Assembly: GCF_000966195.1 (NCBI RefSeq)
Contig: NZ_LAHL01000012.1
Location: forward strand, 62,001-126,000
Reading direction: 5' to 3'
Source: Domibacillus robiginosus
GTDB taxonomy: Bacteria; Bacillota; Bacilli; Bacillales; Domibacillaceae
DNA length: 64,000 nt
Shown here: positions 25,767-35,118 of the stretch, in pieces
Layout of the letters: each line of letters opens with the position of its first letter
Numbering within the stretch: position 1 is the first letter of the stretch
Notes under the pieces: model-generated
The model's database searches: none
What the model saw: only the letters and a program-made list of their open reading frames with translations
Told to the model about the DNA's origin: nothing
Translations under genes and position numbers: made by a program

Positions 25767-27890
25767 TTATTGCTGCTGCTTAGCCGCCTCTTCTTTTTCA
25801 CGCTGTTCTTTTAAAACAGCTTTTCTTGACACATTTACGCGTCCTTGGTTATCAATCGCAATAACCTTTACAAGAAGCTCATCGCCAATTTTCAGTACGT
25901 CTTCTACTTTGCCAACCCGCTCTTCAGAAAGCTCGGAAATGTGTACAAGACCGTCCTTGCCTTTAAACAGTTCGACAAAAGCACCGAATTTTTCAATTCG
26001 TTTTACTTTCCCCATATAAAGCTCACCGACTTGTACTTCACGTACAATATCTTCAATAATTTTCTTGGCGCGTTCGTTATCTTCCTGGTTCACCGATGAA
26101 ATAAAGACCGTTCCGTCTTGTTCAATATCGATTTTCACGCCGGTTTCTTCAATAATTTTATTGATTTGTTTGCCGCTTGGTCCGATAACATCACGGATTT
26201 TGTCCGGATTAATCGTCATTGTCATAATTTTCGGTGCATAAGCCGACAATTCTGTACGCGGCGTATCGATTACCGACAGCATGTGATCTAAAATATGCAT
26301 TCGGCCTTGTTTTGCCTGCTGAAGTGCTTCTTCTAGGATCTGTCGGCTTAATCCGTCGATTTTAATATCCATTTGCAAAGCGGTAACGCCTTTTGCTGTA
26401 CCCGCTACTTTAAAGTCCATATCGCCAAGGTGGTCTTCCATTCCTTGAATGTCAGATAGCACTGTGTAGTGTTCGCCAGACTTCACAAGTCCCATTGCAA
26501 TACCGGCTACTGGTGCTTTAATCGGTACACCGGCATCCATCATCGCCATCGTACTTGCACAAATACTTGCTTGTGATGACGATCCGTTTGACTCAAGAAC
26601 TTCTGATACAAGGCGAATCGTATACGGGAAATCTTTTTCATCTGGAATAATTGGATAAAGAGCCCGCTCTCCAAGAGCGCCATGCCCAATTTCCCGGCGC
26701 CCCGGTGCACGAAGCGGACGTGTTTCCCCAACGCTGAACGAAGGAAAATTATAATGGTGCATAAACCGTTTGGATTCTTCTGTTCCAAGACCGTCCAAAA
26801 TTTGCACATCACCTAAAGCACCAAGTGTGGCCACACTTAATACCTGTGTTTGTCCACGGGTAAACATAGCAGAGCCATGTGTACGTGGAAGTAATGTGGT
26901 TTCAGAAGAAAGCGGACGAATTTCGTCGATCTTCCGGCCGTCTGGACGAATTTTTTCAACCGTAATCAAACGGCGCACTTCTTCTTTAACAAGTTTTTCA
27001 AGAATAGCAGAAGCTTCTGCCAGCACTTCTTCTTCGCCTTCTGAAAGAAGCGCTTCTTTCACAGCATTTTTCACTTCTGTAATCGCTTCTTCACGTGCAT
27101 GCTTTTCAGCTGTTTGAATCGCCTGCTTCATATCCGCTTCACACATAGCCCGAATCTTTGCTTCAAGAATTTTATCGTTTTCATAAAGAACGACTTCACG
27201 TTTTTCTTTTCCGCATTCTGCTACAATTTCTTCCTGGAAAGCAATTAAACGCTTGATTTCTTCGTGGCCAAACATAATAGCTTCAAGCATCACTTCTTCT
27301 GGTACTTCGTCGGCTCCCGCTTCAACCATGTTAATCGCTTCTTTTGTACCCGCGACCGATAAATCAATGTCGCTTTTTTCCTGCTGCTCCACTGTCGGGT
27401 TGATCACGAAAGAACCGTCTACACGGCCGACGTTCACTCCGGCGATTGGACCTTCGAATGGAATGTCTGATACTGAAAGCGCCAGTGAGGAACCGAACAT
27501 GGCAGCCATTTCAGATGAGCAGTCCTGGTCTACACTCATGACCATGCTGATTACTTGAACTTCGTTACGGAATCCATCGGCAAAAAGCGGACGAATCGGG
27601 CGGTCAATTAACCGGCTTGCCAATGTCGCTTTTTCACTCGGACGGCCTTCTCTTTTAATAAATCCGCCTGGAATTTTACCGGCAGCATAAAGACGTTCTT
27701 CGTAGTTTACTGTTAATGGAAAGAAGTCTACTGCTTTTGCTTCCTTTGAAGCCGTCGCAGTACTAAGTACGACCGTATCGCCGTAGCGAATTAGCGCTGA
27801 ACCATTGGCCTGCTTCGCGATTTGTCCTACTTCAACCGTTAATTCGCGTCCTGCCCAGTCGATGGAAAATGTTCTTTTTCCCTGCTCCAT
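25767..27890 (-). CDS. pnpA: polynucleotide phosphorylase
   Basis: The 3'-5' phosphorolytic exoribonuclease of the degradosome-like network. The 707-residue protein has two RNase PH domains (about 1-225 and 305-545, with the [20 protein letters not shown] region and [11 protein letters not shown]), then a KH domain (about 555-615) and an S1 domain (about 620-690), ending in a Lys/Glu/Gln tail. The ATG follows AGAGAGGTG. It lies downstream of rpsO behind a terminator. The polysaccharide deacetylase gene ylxY that follows it in B. subtilis is absent. Confidence 0.98.
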   Translation of the reverse strand: MEQGKRTFSIDWAGRELTVEVGQIAKQANGSALIRYGDTVVLSTATASKEAKAVDFFPLTVNYEERLYAAGKIPGGFIKREGRPSEKATLASRLIDRPIRPLFADGFRNEVQVISMVMSVDQDCSSEMAAMFGSSLALSVSDIPFEGPIAGVNVGRVDGSFVINPTVEQQEKSDIDLSVAGTKEAINMVEAGADEVPEEVMLEAIMFGHEEIKRLIAFQEEIVAECGKEKREVVLYENDKILEAKIRAMCEADMKQAIQTAEKHAREEAITEVKNAVKEALLSEGEEEVLAEASAILEKLVKEEVRRLITVEKIRPDGRKIDEIRPLSSETTLLPRTHGSAMFTRGQTQVLSVATLGALGDVQILDGLGTEESKRFMHHYNFPSFSVGETRPLRAPGRREIGHGALGERALYPIIPDEKDFPYTIRLVSEVLESNGSSSQASICASTMAMMDAGVPIKAPVAGIAMGLVKSGEHYTVLSDIQGMEDHLGDMDFKVAGTAKGVTALQMDIKIDGLSRQILEEALQQAKQGRMHILDHMLSVIDTPRTELSAYAPKIMTMTINPDKIRDVIGPSGKQINKIIEETGVKIDIEQDGTVFISSVNQEDNERAKKIIEDIVREVQVGELYMGKVKRIEKFGAFVELFKGKDGLVHISELSEERVGKVEDVLKIGDELLVKVIAIDNQGRVNVSRKAVLKEQREKEEAAKQQQ

Positions 27891-27929
27891 TTGGTTGCAC
27901 CTCTCTTTATTTAAAAACGTTTTTTTCCT

Positions 27930-27960
27930 AACAAAAAAGCGGGAAAAATCCCGCTTTATC
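27930..27960 (-). terminator. rpsO-pnpA intergenic terminator
   Basis: AAAGCGGGA/TCCCGCTTT (27936-27944 and 27949-27957) followed by TTTTTT on the minus strand. Readthrough or RNA processing here usually feeds pnpA. Confidence 0.88.
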
Positions 27961-27965
27961 GTGAA

Positions 27966-28235
27966 TTATCGGCGCAAACCGAGCTTTTGGATCAACTCGC
28001 GGTAACGCGCTACATCCTTGTTACGAAGGTATGAAAGCAGGTTACGACGGCGGCCGACCATTTTTAGAAGACCGCGACGTGAATGGTGGTCTTTTTTATG
28101 TGTACGTAAGTGATCATTCAACGTGTTGATTTGTTCAGTTAGGACAGCGATTTGCACTTCTGGAGACCCAGTGTCGCTTTCGTGTGTTCTGTACTCCTGA
28201 ATTAGTTCGTTTTTGCGTTCTTGTGATAATGCCAT
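27966..28235 (-). CDS. rpsO: 30S ribosomal protein S15
   Basis: The 89-residue primary 16S rRNA-binding protein of the platform of the small subunit. The sequence [20 protein letters not shown] and the [15 protein letters not shown] core are diagnostic. The start ATG has AAAGGAGG 8 bases upstream. A strong promoter inside the end of ribC and a structured leader of about 90 bases precede it, compatible with S15 autoregulation as known in Bacillus and Geobacillus. Confidence 0.98.
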   Translation of the reverse strand: MALSQERKNELIQEYRTHESDTGSPEVQIAVLTEQINTLNDHLRTHKKDHHSRRGLLKMVGRRRNLLSYLRNKDVARYRELIQKLGLRR

Positions 28236-28361
28236 TTGTAATTCCTCCTTTAATTTGGTTCATCCCCGTCAGCCGAGCACACGTTGGAGACTCGCAATGC
28301 CAAGCAGCGGTTCAAAATGTCAAGCACTTCTTATTATAAGAAATTTATTCTTCCCCGTCAA
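28236..28361 (-). promoter_or_regulatory. rpsO promoter and leader (possible S15 autoregulatory RNA)
   Basis: On the minus strand -35 TTGACG (28356-28361), 17 bases, then -10 TATAAT (28333-28338). The -35 lies inside the last ribC codons. The leader (about 28326-28236) is GC-rich with short self-complementary stretches (TTGG/CCAA, GAG/CTC) and GGGGATGAACC just before the ribosome-binding site. The promoter is clear; the S15-binding fold is inference. Confidence 0.65.
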
Positions 28362-29307
28362 GACGTTTGCTGTCGAAAAACTGCATGGCGGCCGTTTTAT
28401 CCCGTTCAATTTGTGCGGCCAGCTCTTCAATCCCGTTAAACTTCTGCTCCCCGCGCAGCCGAATAAACCAGTCTACCTCGACCTCTTCTCCGTAAATATC
28501 CCCTTTATATTGAAATATATGCACTTCAATTGATAAAACTGGCTTGTCCGGACTTTTAAAGGTCGGACGGAACCCGACATTGCATACCCCTTCATGCCAT
28601 TTATTTTTCACGCGGATTTTCACAGCGTATACGCCGGTGCGCGGCAGGAAATAGTCATCATCAGGTTCAATATTGGCAGTAGGAAAGCCCATTTTCCTGC
28701 CTCTTTTATCGCCATGAATAACCGTTCCATGCATTCGATAAGGACGCCCCAGTAAATCAGAAGCGTCTCGGACGAGGCCTTCTGAAAGCAATTCTCTTAC
28801 TTTGGTAGAACTTACTTTTTCTTCTTCAAATTCAAGCTTGTTAACGGATGTAAAAGTGAATAACCCGCGTGAATGAAACATTAATGTTTCCATTGTTCCT
28901 TTTCCAAGACGACCATATGTGTAATCAAAACCAGCTGTTACATGCTTAACATTTAAGCCAATGATATATTGATCTACAAATTGCTGTGGTTCTAGTGCTG
29001 CAAAATCGGAGGTAAACCGGACCACAAACAAGTAGTCTACACCGAGCTCAGCAATCAACCGTTTTTTTTCTTCAAGCGGCGTAATATGGCGAATATGCTT
29101 ATGCTTTCTGCCAAGAACCACAGATGGATGAGGATCAAACGTCATTACAGCACTTTTCCAGCCATACTGATCGGCTGTTTTTTTGGCAGCAGCAATTACC
29201 TGCTGATGTCCTTTATGTACACCGTCAAAAAAACCGAGCGCAAGCGCCATCGGTTTACATTCTTCTTTTTTCTGGCTGTGCGGATGGCGCAGCATAATAA
29301 CATCCAT
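28345..29307 (-). CDS. ribC: bifunctional riboflavin kinase / FAD synthetase
   Basis: Makes FMN from riboflavin and then FAD. The 320-residue protein has an N-terminal FAD synthetase nucleotidyltransferase domain (GFFDGVHKGHQQVI near 25-38, and STKVRE) and a C-terminal riboflavin kinase domain (about 185-310, HGDKRGRKMGFPTANI and PRTGVYAV). The ATG has AGGTG 7 bases upstream. It follows truB by 21 bases, as in other Bacillus. Also called ribF. Confidence 0.96.
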   Translation of the reverse strand: MDVIMLRHPHSQKKEECKPMALALGFFDGVHKGHQQVIAAAKKTADQYGWKSAVMTFDPHPSVVLGRKHKHIRHITPLEEKKRLIAELGVDYLFVVRFTSDFAALEPQQFVDQYIIGLNVKHVTAGFDYTYGRLGKGTMETLMFHSRGLFTFTSVNKLEFEEEKVSSTKVRELLSEGLVRDASDLLGRPYRMHGTVIHGDKRGRKMGFPTANIEPDDDYFLPRTGVYAVKIRVKNKWHEGVCNVGFRPTFKSPDKPVLSIEVHIFQYKGDIYGEEVEVDWFIRLRGEQKFNGIEELAAQIERDKTAAMQFFDSKRLDGEE

Positions 29308-29328
29308 AATTTCACACCTGTCTCTCTG

Positions 29329-30222
29329 TCATTGTGGCATCACTTTAACCGGCTTGATCAGCCCCGTTTTTTCTGGATGAACCTGGTAGATAGCCAATAG
29401 TTCCCCGCTTAAATAAACAGCTGCTTCAGACTCCCCGGCCGGCCACTGGGCAGGCTTCGACAAAACAGCCCCATTCTTTACCTTTACTGCTACTGTATCA
29501 CTTACAGGCCACTTCGGCAAATGAGAAACCGCCGTTTCAACCGGCTTTAAGACGTCCTCTGGATTCCGTTCTGCGAGCGCAGACAGGGTGACGCAGTCAT
29601 CTTCACCAAAACCCCCTGAATGGGTGCGTACCAAGCGTGACATATGCGCCGGATAGCCGAGCTTTTCACCAATCATTACGGCCAACGTTCGAATATAGGT
29701 CCCTTTCCCACAGGAAACGCGAATGGAAAAACGGACTTTTTCATTTTCCTGTTTGATCGGGCTGATGAGCTCAATGTTGTAAATAGAGACCATGCGTGAA
29801 GGACGCTCTACCGTTTGTCCGGCACGTGCATATTCATACAAACGTTTGCCATTCACTTTAACAGCTGAATACATAGGAGGCGTTTGTTCAATCTCGCCGG
29901 TCATGCTTTTGAGTACATTTTCAAGTTCTGCATCCGTAATGATACGGTCAACCGCTCTTGACTCCACCACTGCTCCAGATGCGTCCTCTGTTTCTGTTGA
30001 AAAGCCGAGAGTCACTTCTGCCTCATAGGTTTTTCCACTGTCGGTAATATATTCAGCGAGCCTCGTTGCCGTCCCAATACAAAGAGGAAGCACGCCTTCT
30101 ACATCGGGATCAAGTGTGCCTGTATGCCCTACTTTTTTTGTACGAAGAATTTTACGGGCTTTAAATACACAGTCATGCGATGTCATACCCTTTTCTTTCC
30201 ATAGCGGCAAAATGCCATTCAT
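29329..30222 (-). CDS. truB: tRNA pseudouridine(55) synthase
   Basis: Modifies U55 in the T-loop of tRNAs. The 297-residue protein has the catalytic Asp in VGHTGTLDPDVEG (about residues 33-45) and the TruB motif KGTYIRTL. The ATG is behind AAAGGAGG with 8-base spacing. A very strong terminator lies between it and rbfA, so it may depend on readthrough or a local promoter. Confidence 0.96.
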   Translation of the reverse strand: MNGILPLWKEKGMTSHDCVFKARKILRTKKVGHTGTLDPDVEGVLPLCIGTATRLAEYITDSGKTYEAEVTLGFSTETEDASGAVVESRAVDRIITDAELENVLKSMTGEIEQTPPMYSAVKVNGKRLYEYARAGQTVERPSRMVSIYNIELISPIKQENEKVRFSIRVSCGKGTYIRTLAVMIGEKLGYPAHMSRLVRTHSGGFGEDDCVTLSALAERNPEDVLKPVETAVSHLPKWPVSDTVAVKVKNGAVLSKPAQWPAGESEAAVYLSGELLAIYQVHPEKTGLIKPVKVMPQ

Positions 30223-30244
30223 ATTCCAAACCTCCTTTTGGTGT

Positions 30245-30305
30245 CAAAAAAAAAGCGCCTGATCAAGCAGCCGACATTCCTGCTGCTTCTCAAGGCGCTC
30301 TTTTT
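30245..30305 (-). terminator. strong terminator between rbfA and truB
   Basis: A two-part stem, AGCGCCT/AGGCGCT (30254-30260 and 30293-30299) outside and AAGCAGC/GCTGCTT (30265-30271 and 30282-30288) inside, is followed on the minus strand by nine T (30245-30253). It sits within the usual nusA-infB-truB-ribC transcription unit. Confidence 0.88.
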
Positions 30306-30308
30306 GTA

Positions 30309-30659
30309 CTACGACGGGTCTGAGTCTCTTAATTCCCGCAGCAGCGTATCGATTTTGTTTCCGTACGCAACTGATTCATCAAACTCAAACATAAGCTCCG
30401 GGGTTTTGCGGAGACGGATTCGGGTTCCGAGTTCAGAACGGATAAACCCTTTTGCTTTCGCCAATGCCTTCAGCGTGCCCTCCCGCTCCTCTTCACCGCC
30501 AAGCACCGTAATATAAACGGTTGCCTGCTGCAGGTCCCCTGTAACTTCAACATCCGTTACGGTTAGAAAGCCAATACGAGGATCTTTCACTTTCCGGCTT
30601 AAAATCTCCGTCAATTCTTTTTTCATTTGTTCGGCAACACGATTTGACCGCATAGACAT
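30309..30659 (-). CDS. rbfA: 30S ribosome-binding factor RbfA
   Basis: A 116-residue KH-like assembly factor that binds immature 30S subunits near helix 1 of 16S rRNA. Typical features are [29 protein letters not shown] and FEFDES. The start is ATG at 30657-30659 with AAGGAG at 8-base spacing; the ORF extends three codons further without support. It follows infB by 23 bases, leaving no room for ylxP. Confidence 0.96.
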   Translation of the reverse strand: MSMRSNRVAEQMKKELTEILSRKVKDPRIGFLTVTDVEVTGDLQQATVYITVLGGEEEREGTLKALAKAKGFIRSELGTRIRLRKTPELMFEFDESVAYGNKIDTLLRELRDSDPS

Positions 30660-30682
30660 ACTTCTCACTCCTTGGGCGAAGG

Positions 30683-32680
30683 TTACTTGCGCTCGATTTC
30701 CTGTTCGATAAATGCTTCGATGATATCGCCTTCTTTGACATCATTAAAGCCGCGAATAGTAATACCACACTCATAGCCCTGCGCTACTTCTTTTGCATCA
30801 TCTTTGAAGCGTTTCAGAGCATCGACTTCTCCTTCGAAAATAACGATGCCATCACGGATCAAGCGAACGCCTGAATCACGCGTAATTTTCCCCTCTGTTA
30901 CATAGCTTCCCGCAATTGTACCGATTTTAGACACTTTGAATGTCTGGCGTACTTCCGCCTGTCCGATAATTTTCTCTTCAAATTCCGGATCAAGCATGCC
31001 TTTCATCGCCGCTTCGATTTCTTCAATTACTTTGTAAATGATGCGGTGCAAACGTACTTCTACTTCTTCTGCTTCCGCCGTACGCTTCGCATTTACATCT
31101 GGACGTACGTTAAATCCAATCACAATGGCGTTTGAAGCCGAAGCCAGAATAATATCCGATTCTGTAATCGCACCAGCGCCGGTGTGGATGATTTTTACGT
31201 TTACGCCTTCTACTTCAATTTTTTGAAGAGCAGCCGCTACTGCTTCAACCGAGCCCTGTACATCGGCTTTTAAAACAATGTTTAAGTCTTTCATTTCCCC
31301 TTGTTTCATATGTTCAAACAAGTTATCAAGGCTGACTTTTGTTTTTTCGCTCCGTTGTGCTAAAAGAGCATCCTGTGCACGGGATTCCCCAATTTGACGG
31401 GCTGTTTTTTCGTCTTCAAAGACAACAAAACGATCACCTGCAAGCGGCACTTCATTTAATCCAGTGATTTCAACAGGCGTAGATGGGCCCGCTGTTTTCA
31501 CACGGCGGCCAATATCATTTACCATTGCGCGGACGCGGCCAAACGTATTTCCGACAACGATCGGATCACCAACATTCAATGTACCGTTTTGAACAAGTAA
31601 TGTTGCGACAGATCCGCGCCCTTTATCCAGCTCGGCTTCAATCACTGTACCCATTGCTTTTCGCTTTGGATCTGCTTTAAGCTCCTCTACTTCTGCTACA
31701 AGAAGAATCATTTCAAGCAATGTATCAATACCTTCACCGTGTTTGGCTGAAAGCGGTACGAAAATGGTTTCTCCGCCCCACGCTTCAGGTACAAGTCCAT
31801 GCTCAGTTAATTCCTGCATAACACGGTCCGGGTTTGCAGCTGGCTTATCGATTTTATTTACTGCTACAATAATTGGCACTTCTGCTGCTTTTGCATGGTT
31901 GATGGCTTCAACCGTTTGCGGCATCACGCCGTCGTCTGCTGCCACGACAAGAATCGTAATATCGGTTACTTTTGCTCCACGTGCACGCATCGTTGTAAAC
32001 GCAGCGTGTCCCGGTGTATCAAGGAATGTAATTTTTTTGCCGTTTGTTTCCGCTTGATAAGCTCCGATATGCTGGGTGATACCACCCGCTTCGCCTTCTG
32101 TTACTTTTGTATTGCGGATTGAATCTAAAAGAGTCGTTTTCCCGTGGTCAACGTGACCCATAATCGTTACAACAGCCGGACGTTCAATCGCATTTTCCTC
32201 TGAATCTTCTTCTTCAAAATACGTTTCAAGATCTGCTTTGTCGATTAAAATCTCTTCTTCGACCTCTACGTTAAACTCACTTGCCACAAGTTCAATTGCA
32301 TCTTTATCAAGCTCTTGGTTAATTGTTGCCATCACACCAAGCATAAACAATTTTTTAATAACGTCAGATGGCTCGACATTCATTTTCTTAGCTAATTCAC
32401 CTACAGTTAACGAGCCGGAGAAAACAATTTTTTCTGGGATTTCTTTCTTTTTCACTGGAATTGGCTGTTTCGGTGCTCCTTTACGCTGTCCACCAGAGCG
32501 GCCTTTCCCACGTGGTCCGCCGTTAATACCACGGGAACCAGGTCTTGAAGCGCCGCCACGTGCACCGCCGCCCTGCTTTTGCTGGCCTGGTTTAGAACCG
32601 GTTGGTTTCGGTTTTGCCGGTCCACGGTTTCCTGCTGGTTTATTCGTATTTGATTGTTGATTATTCGGTTTATTATTCAA
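30683..32680 (-). CDS. infB: translation initiation factor IF-2, short N-terminus
   Basis: The GTPase that brings initiator tRNA to the ribosome. The 665 residues comprise a Gly/Arg/Lys-rich low-complexity tail (1-80), one IF2_N domain (about 82-135), G domain with GHVDHGKT (175-182), DTPGH and NKID, then domains II, III and IV. The start is TTG at 32678-32680 with AAGGAGG at 32691-32697. Compared with B. subtilis (716 residues, first helix MRVYEYAKALNVSS) the N-terminal IF2_N1 subdomain is missing. Only 37 bases separate it from ylxQ, so the domain is not hidden upstream. It resembles a beta-type-only IF2. Confidence 0.96.
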   Translation of the reverse strand: MNNKPNNQQSNTNKPAGNRGPAKPKPTGSKPGQQKQGGGARGGASRPGSRGINGGPRGKGRSGGQRKGAPKQPIPVKKKEIPEKIVFSGSLTVGELAKKMNVEPSDVIKKLFMLGVMATINQELDKDAIELVASEFNVEVEEEILIDKADLETYFEEEDSEENAIERPAVVTIMGHVDHGKTTLLDSIRNTKVTEGEAGGITQHIGAYQAETNGKKITFLDTPGHAAFTTMRARGAKVTDITILVVAADDGVMPQTVEAINHAKAAEVPIIVAVNKIDKPAANPDRVMQELTEHGLVPEAWGGETIFVPLSAKHGEGIDTLLEMILLVAEVEELKADPKRKAMGTVIEAELDKGRGSVATLLVQNGTLNVGDPIVVGNTFGRVRAMVNDIGRRVKTAGPSTPVEITGLNEVPLAGDRFVVFEDEKTARQIGESRAQDALLAQRSEKTKVSLDNLFEHMKQGEMKDLNIVLKADVQGSVEAVAAALQKIEVEGVNVKIIHTGAGAITESDIILASASNAIVIGFNVRPDVNAKRTAEAEEVEVRLHRIIYKVIEEIEAAMKGMLDPEFEEKIIGQAEVRQTFKVSKIGTIAGSYVTEGKITRDSGVRLIRDGIVIFEGEVDALKRFKDDAKEVAQGYECGITIRGFNDVKEGDIIEAFIEQEIERK

Positions 32681-32717
32681 ATTTAAACAGCCTCCTTGTC
32701 ATGACAGATCGCTTCTG

Positions 32718-33026
32718 TCACTCCTCCTCGATAAGCGTTTTAAGCTTTTTAGCAAAACCGGTGTCTGTTACCGCTACAACGACACGCGCTTCTTTGCCAA
32801 TGGCCTGTCCGAGCACTTCGCGATTTTCCACGCGGCGCACCGGCACTTTGTAAAAAGCTGCTTTATCCGTTATTTTCTTTTCTGTATTGCGGGATGCATC
32901 TTTTGATAAAAGAACAAGCTTTGCATTTCCACGCTGTATTTCTTTTACAGTCAATTCTTCACCGGTGATCAGCTTGCCGGCACGGTTGGCAAGACCGAGA
33001 AATGAAGCCCATGGATGTATGGCCAT
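32718..33026 (-). CDS. ylxQ: L7Ae-family K-turn-binding protein YlxQ
   Basis: A 102-residue L7Ae/L30e/Gadd45-fold RNA-binding protein ([15 protein letters not shown] and [10 protein letters not shown]), in B. subtilis shown to bind kink-turns; role unclear. The ATG is one base beyond the rnpM stop (TGAGATG), so it is probably translationally coupled. Only AAGGG about 11 bases upstream could serve as ribosome-binding site. It lies between rnpM and infB. Confidence 0.93.
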   Translation of the reverse strand: MAIHPWASFLGLANRAGKLITGEELTVKEIQRGNAKLVLLSKDASRNTEKKITDKAAFYKVPVRRVENREVLGQAIGKEARVVVAVTDTGFAKKLKTLIEEE

Positions 33027-33027
33027 C

Positions 33028-33303
33028 TCAGTCTCTGCCCTTCGTCACAAGCTCAAGCAGTTCATCATAAATAGACGGCGGCACTTCAGCGCTCAGCTGA
33101 CGTGCCAGCACATTTTTCTTTTGGGCTGCTTCCACCGCTTCTTTCGTTCTCGAAACATACGTGCCGCGTCCGGATTTTTTACCAGTAGGGTCGATTGATA
33201 CTTCGCCTTCTTTTGACCGGACAATACGAATCATTTCTTTTTTTGGTTTCATTTCCCCTGTTGCCGCGCATTTTCTGAGCGGAACTTTTTTAGGTATTGG
33301 CAT
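33028..33303 (-). CDS. rnpM: RnpM (YlxR), RNase P modulator
   Basis: A 91-residue basic protein of the YlxR/DUF448 family. B. subtilis YlxR was renamed RnpM because it binds RNase P RNA and modulates its activity. Motifs: [22 protein letters not shown] and GRGTYVSR. The ATG has AAGGAGG 9 bases upstream. It sits between nusA and ylxQ as in nearly all Firmicutes. Confidence 0.93.
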   Translation of the reverse strand: MPIPKKVPLRKCAATGEMKPKKEMIRIVRSKEGEVSIDPTGKKSGRGTYVSRTKEAVEAAQKKNVLARQLSAEVPPSIYDELLELVTKGRD

Positions 33304-33317
33304 TGCAGTAAGCCTCC

Positions 33318-34454
33318 TTATTCGATTTCTTCAGAAAAGAAATCTTCAAGGTTGTTGTTTGACGGCTCTGTTTCCTCTTCGTCCTGCGCTTCGCTTTTCC
33401 CATTTGGATAAATACCGGCTGCACGAGCGTCCGTTTCACTTTTAATATCAATTTTCCAGCCGGTCAGCTTTGCTGCAAGACGGGCATTTTGTCCGCGCTT
33501 GCCAATAGCAAGTGATAACTGGTAATCCGGCACGATAACGGTTGTTGCTTTGTTTTCCTCATCCACCATTACTTCCACTACTTTGGCCGGACTTAGTGCA
33601 TTTGCAACAAACACAACTGGATCTTCTGACCACTGAACAATATCAATTTTTTCGCCTTTCAGCTCGTTTACAATCGCCTGGACACGATTTCCTTTTGGAC
33701 CGACACAAGCGCCGATCGGATCGACTTCCGGATTTTCTGCATGAACAGAAATTTTTGAACGATCGCCTGCTTCGCGTGACACTGAGCGGATTTCAACAGT
33801 GCCATCAAAAATTTCCGGCACTTCAATTTCAAACAAACGCTTCAGGAGACCTGGATGTGTGCGTGATACATAAATTTGCGGACCTTTTGTTGTCCGTTCT
33901 ACTTTTGTAATGAATACTTTAATCCGGTCATGCGGCTTGTATGTTTCATTCGCCATTTGCTCCGCCTGCGGCAAAAGCGCTTCAATTTTGCCAAGACTTA
34001 CATAAATAAAACGGGCATCCTGACGTTGTACAATGCCGGTCATAATATCTTCTTCGCGATCGATAAATTCCGAATAAATAATTCCCCGCTCCGCTTCACG
34101 AACACGCTGCGTTACTACCTGCTTGGCTGCCTGAGCCGCAATTCGGCCAAAATCTTTTGGTGTTACTTCCATTTCAACCACATCACCGATTTCATAGGAA
34201 GGATTGATTTGTACTGCATCCGCCAGCGCGATTTCCAAGCGGAAGTCGAACACTTCGTCGACCACTTCTTTGCGGGCAAATACGCGCATAGAGCCGGCTT
34301 CTAAATTAAGCTCCACCCGTACATTCTGTGCCTGATTAAAATTGCGTTTATATGCCGAGACAAGTGCTGCCTCAATTGCTTCAATTAACAAACTGCGCTC
34401 AATGCCTTTTTCTTTTTCAAGATAAAGTAACGCATCATATAATTCTGAACTCAT
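33318..34454 (-). CDS. nusA: transcription termination/antitermination factor NusA
   Basis: Binds RNA polymerase, enhances pausing and termination at weak hairpins. The 378-residue protein has the N-terminal polymerase-binding domain (1-125), an S1 domain (about 135-200) and two KH domains (about 205-345, [14 protein letters not shown] and [17 protein letters not shown]), with an acidic tail. The ATG lies behind AAGGAGG. It is the second gene after rimP, whose leader holds a hairpin that may be a target for NusA autoregulation. Confidence 0.97.
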   Translation of the reverse strand: MSSELYDALLYLEKEKGIERSLLIEAIEAALVSAYKRNFNQAQNVRVELNLEAGSMRVFARKEVVDEVFDFRLEIALADAVQINPSYEIGDVVEMEVTPKDFGRIAAQAAKQVVTQRVREAERGIIYSEFIDREEDIMTGIVQRQDARFIYVSLGKIEALLPQAEQMANETYKPHDRIKVFITKVERTTKGPQIYVSRTHPGLLKRLFEIEVPEIFDGTVEIRSVSREAGDRSKISVHAENPEVDPIGACVGPKGNRVQAIVNELKGEKIDIVQWSEDPVVFVANALSPAKVVEVMVDEENKATTVIVPDYQLSLAIGKRGQNARLAAKLTGWKIDIKSETDARAAGIYPNGKSEAQDEEETEPSNNNLEDFFSEEIE

Positions 34455-34496
34455 TGGCCAAAAAGCCTCCTTACATCCATATCTTATTAAATTTTT

Positions 34497-34970
34497 TTAA
34501 AATGTGACAGCGAGACGCGCTTTTGCCACTTTAGAAAGTGGAACCGTTACTTGCTTTTTGCGAGTTTTCACCATATATTCTACAGTCAGCTCACCGTCTG
34601 CAAACGAAAGCAGTGTTCCTTCAAACGTTTTTTCCCCATCAATTGGCTCATAAAGCTTAATGTTTACATGCCGGCCCACAGCCCGTTCGAAATCCTGCTC
34701 TTTTTTAAGCGGACGCTCGGCACCTGGCGATGAGACTTCAAGGAAATAATTGTGTGGAATCGGGTCCGGGTCAAGGGCATCAAGCTTTTCGCTCAACCGT
34801 TCACTAACCGCTGCGCACTCTTCAATGTCCACGCCGTTTTCTTTGTCAATATAGAGGCGCAAAAACCAGTTTTTCCCTTCTTTTACATACTCTGTTTCAA
34901 CGAGTTCGAGGTTTAATTCTTCAATGATTGGTACAGCAATTTGTTCAACCGCTTCGATGATTTTGCTCAT
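34497..34970 (-). CDS. rimP: ribosome maturation factor RimP
   Basis: A 157-residue 30S assembly factor acting early on the S12/S5 region. Features: [27 protein letters not shown] and a C-terminal SH3-like barrel. The ATG is preceded by GGGAGG. It is the first gene of the rimP-nusA-rnpM-ylxQ-infB-rbfA group and has its own promoter and leader hairpin upstream. Confidence 0.96.
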   Translation of the reverse strand: MSKIIEAVEQIAVPIIEELNLELVETEYVKEGKNWFLRLYIDKENGVDIEECAAVSERLSEKLDALDPDPIPHNYFLEVSSPGAERPLKKEQDFERAVGRHVNIKLYEPIDGEKTFEGTLLSFADGELTVEYMVKTRKKQVTVPLSKVAKARLAVTF

Positions 34971-35019
34971 TTTTTATCCTCCCGCATGAAAGAATTTGTT
35001 TCGGAACATCCCCGCAACA

Positions 35020-35055
35020 AACACGAAAGAGTGGGGGCGGCCCACTCTTTCGAAG
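35020..35055 (-). terminator. leader hairpin before rimP (candidate NusA-dependent attenuator)
   Basis: A perfect 12-bp stem CGAAAGAGTGGG/CCCACTCTTTCG (35024-35035 and 35041-35052) is followed on the minus strand by the interrupted tract TGTTTGTTG. It lies about 25-55 bases after the predicted transcription start, between promoter and rimP. It may also stop transcripts from polC. Confidence 0.65.
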
Positions 35056-35082
35056 AGAGTTATCATGCAATTTCCATCTGTA

Positions 35083-35111
35083 AGGATACCATAAAAATAC
35101 CCTTTTTGCAA
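35083..35111 (-). promoter_or_regulatory. rimP-nusA operon promoter
   Basis: On the minus strand -35 TTGCAA (35106-35111), 17 bases, then an extended -10 TGGTATCCT (TATCCT at 35083-35088), just after the polC stop codon. Confidence 0.7.
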
Positions 35112-35118
35112 ACGTGCC

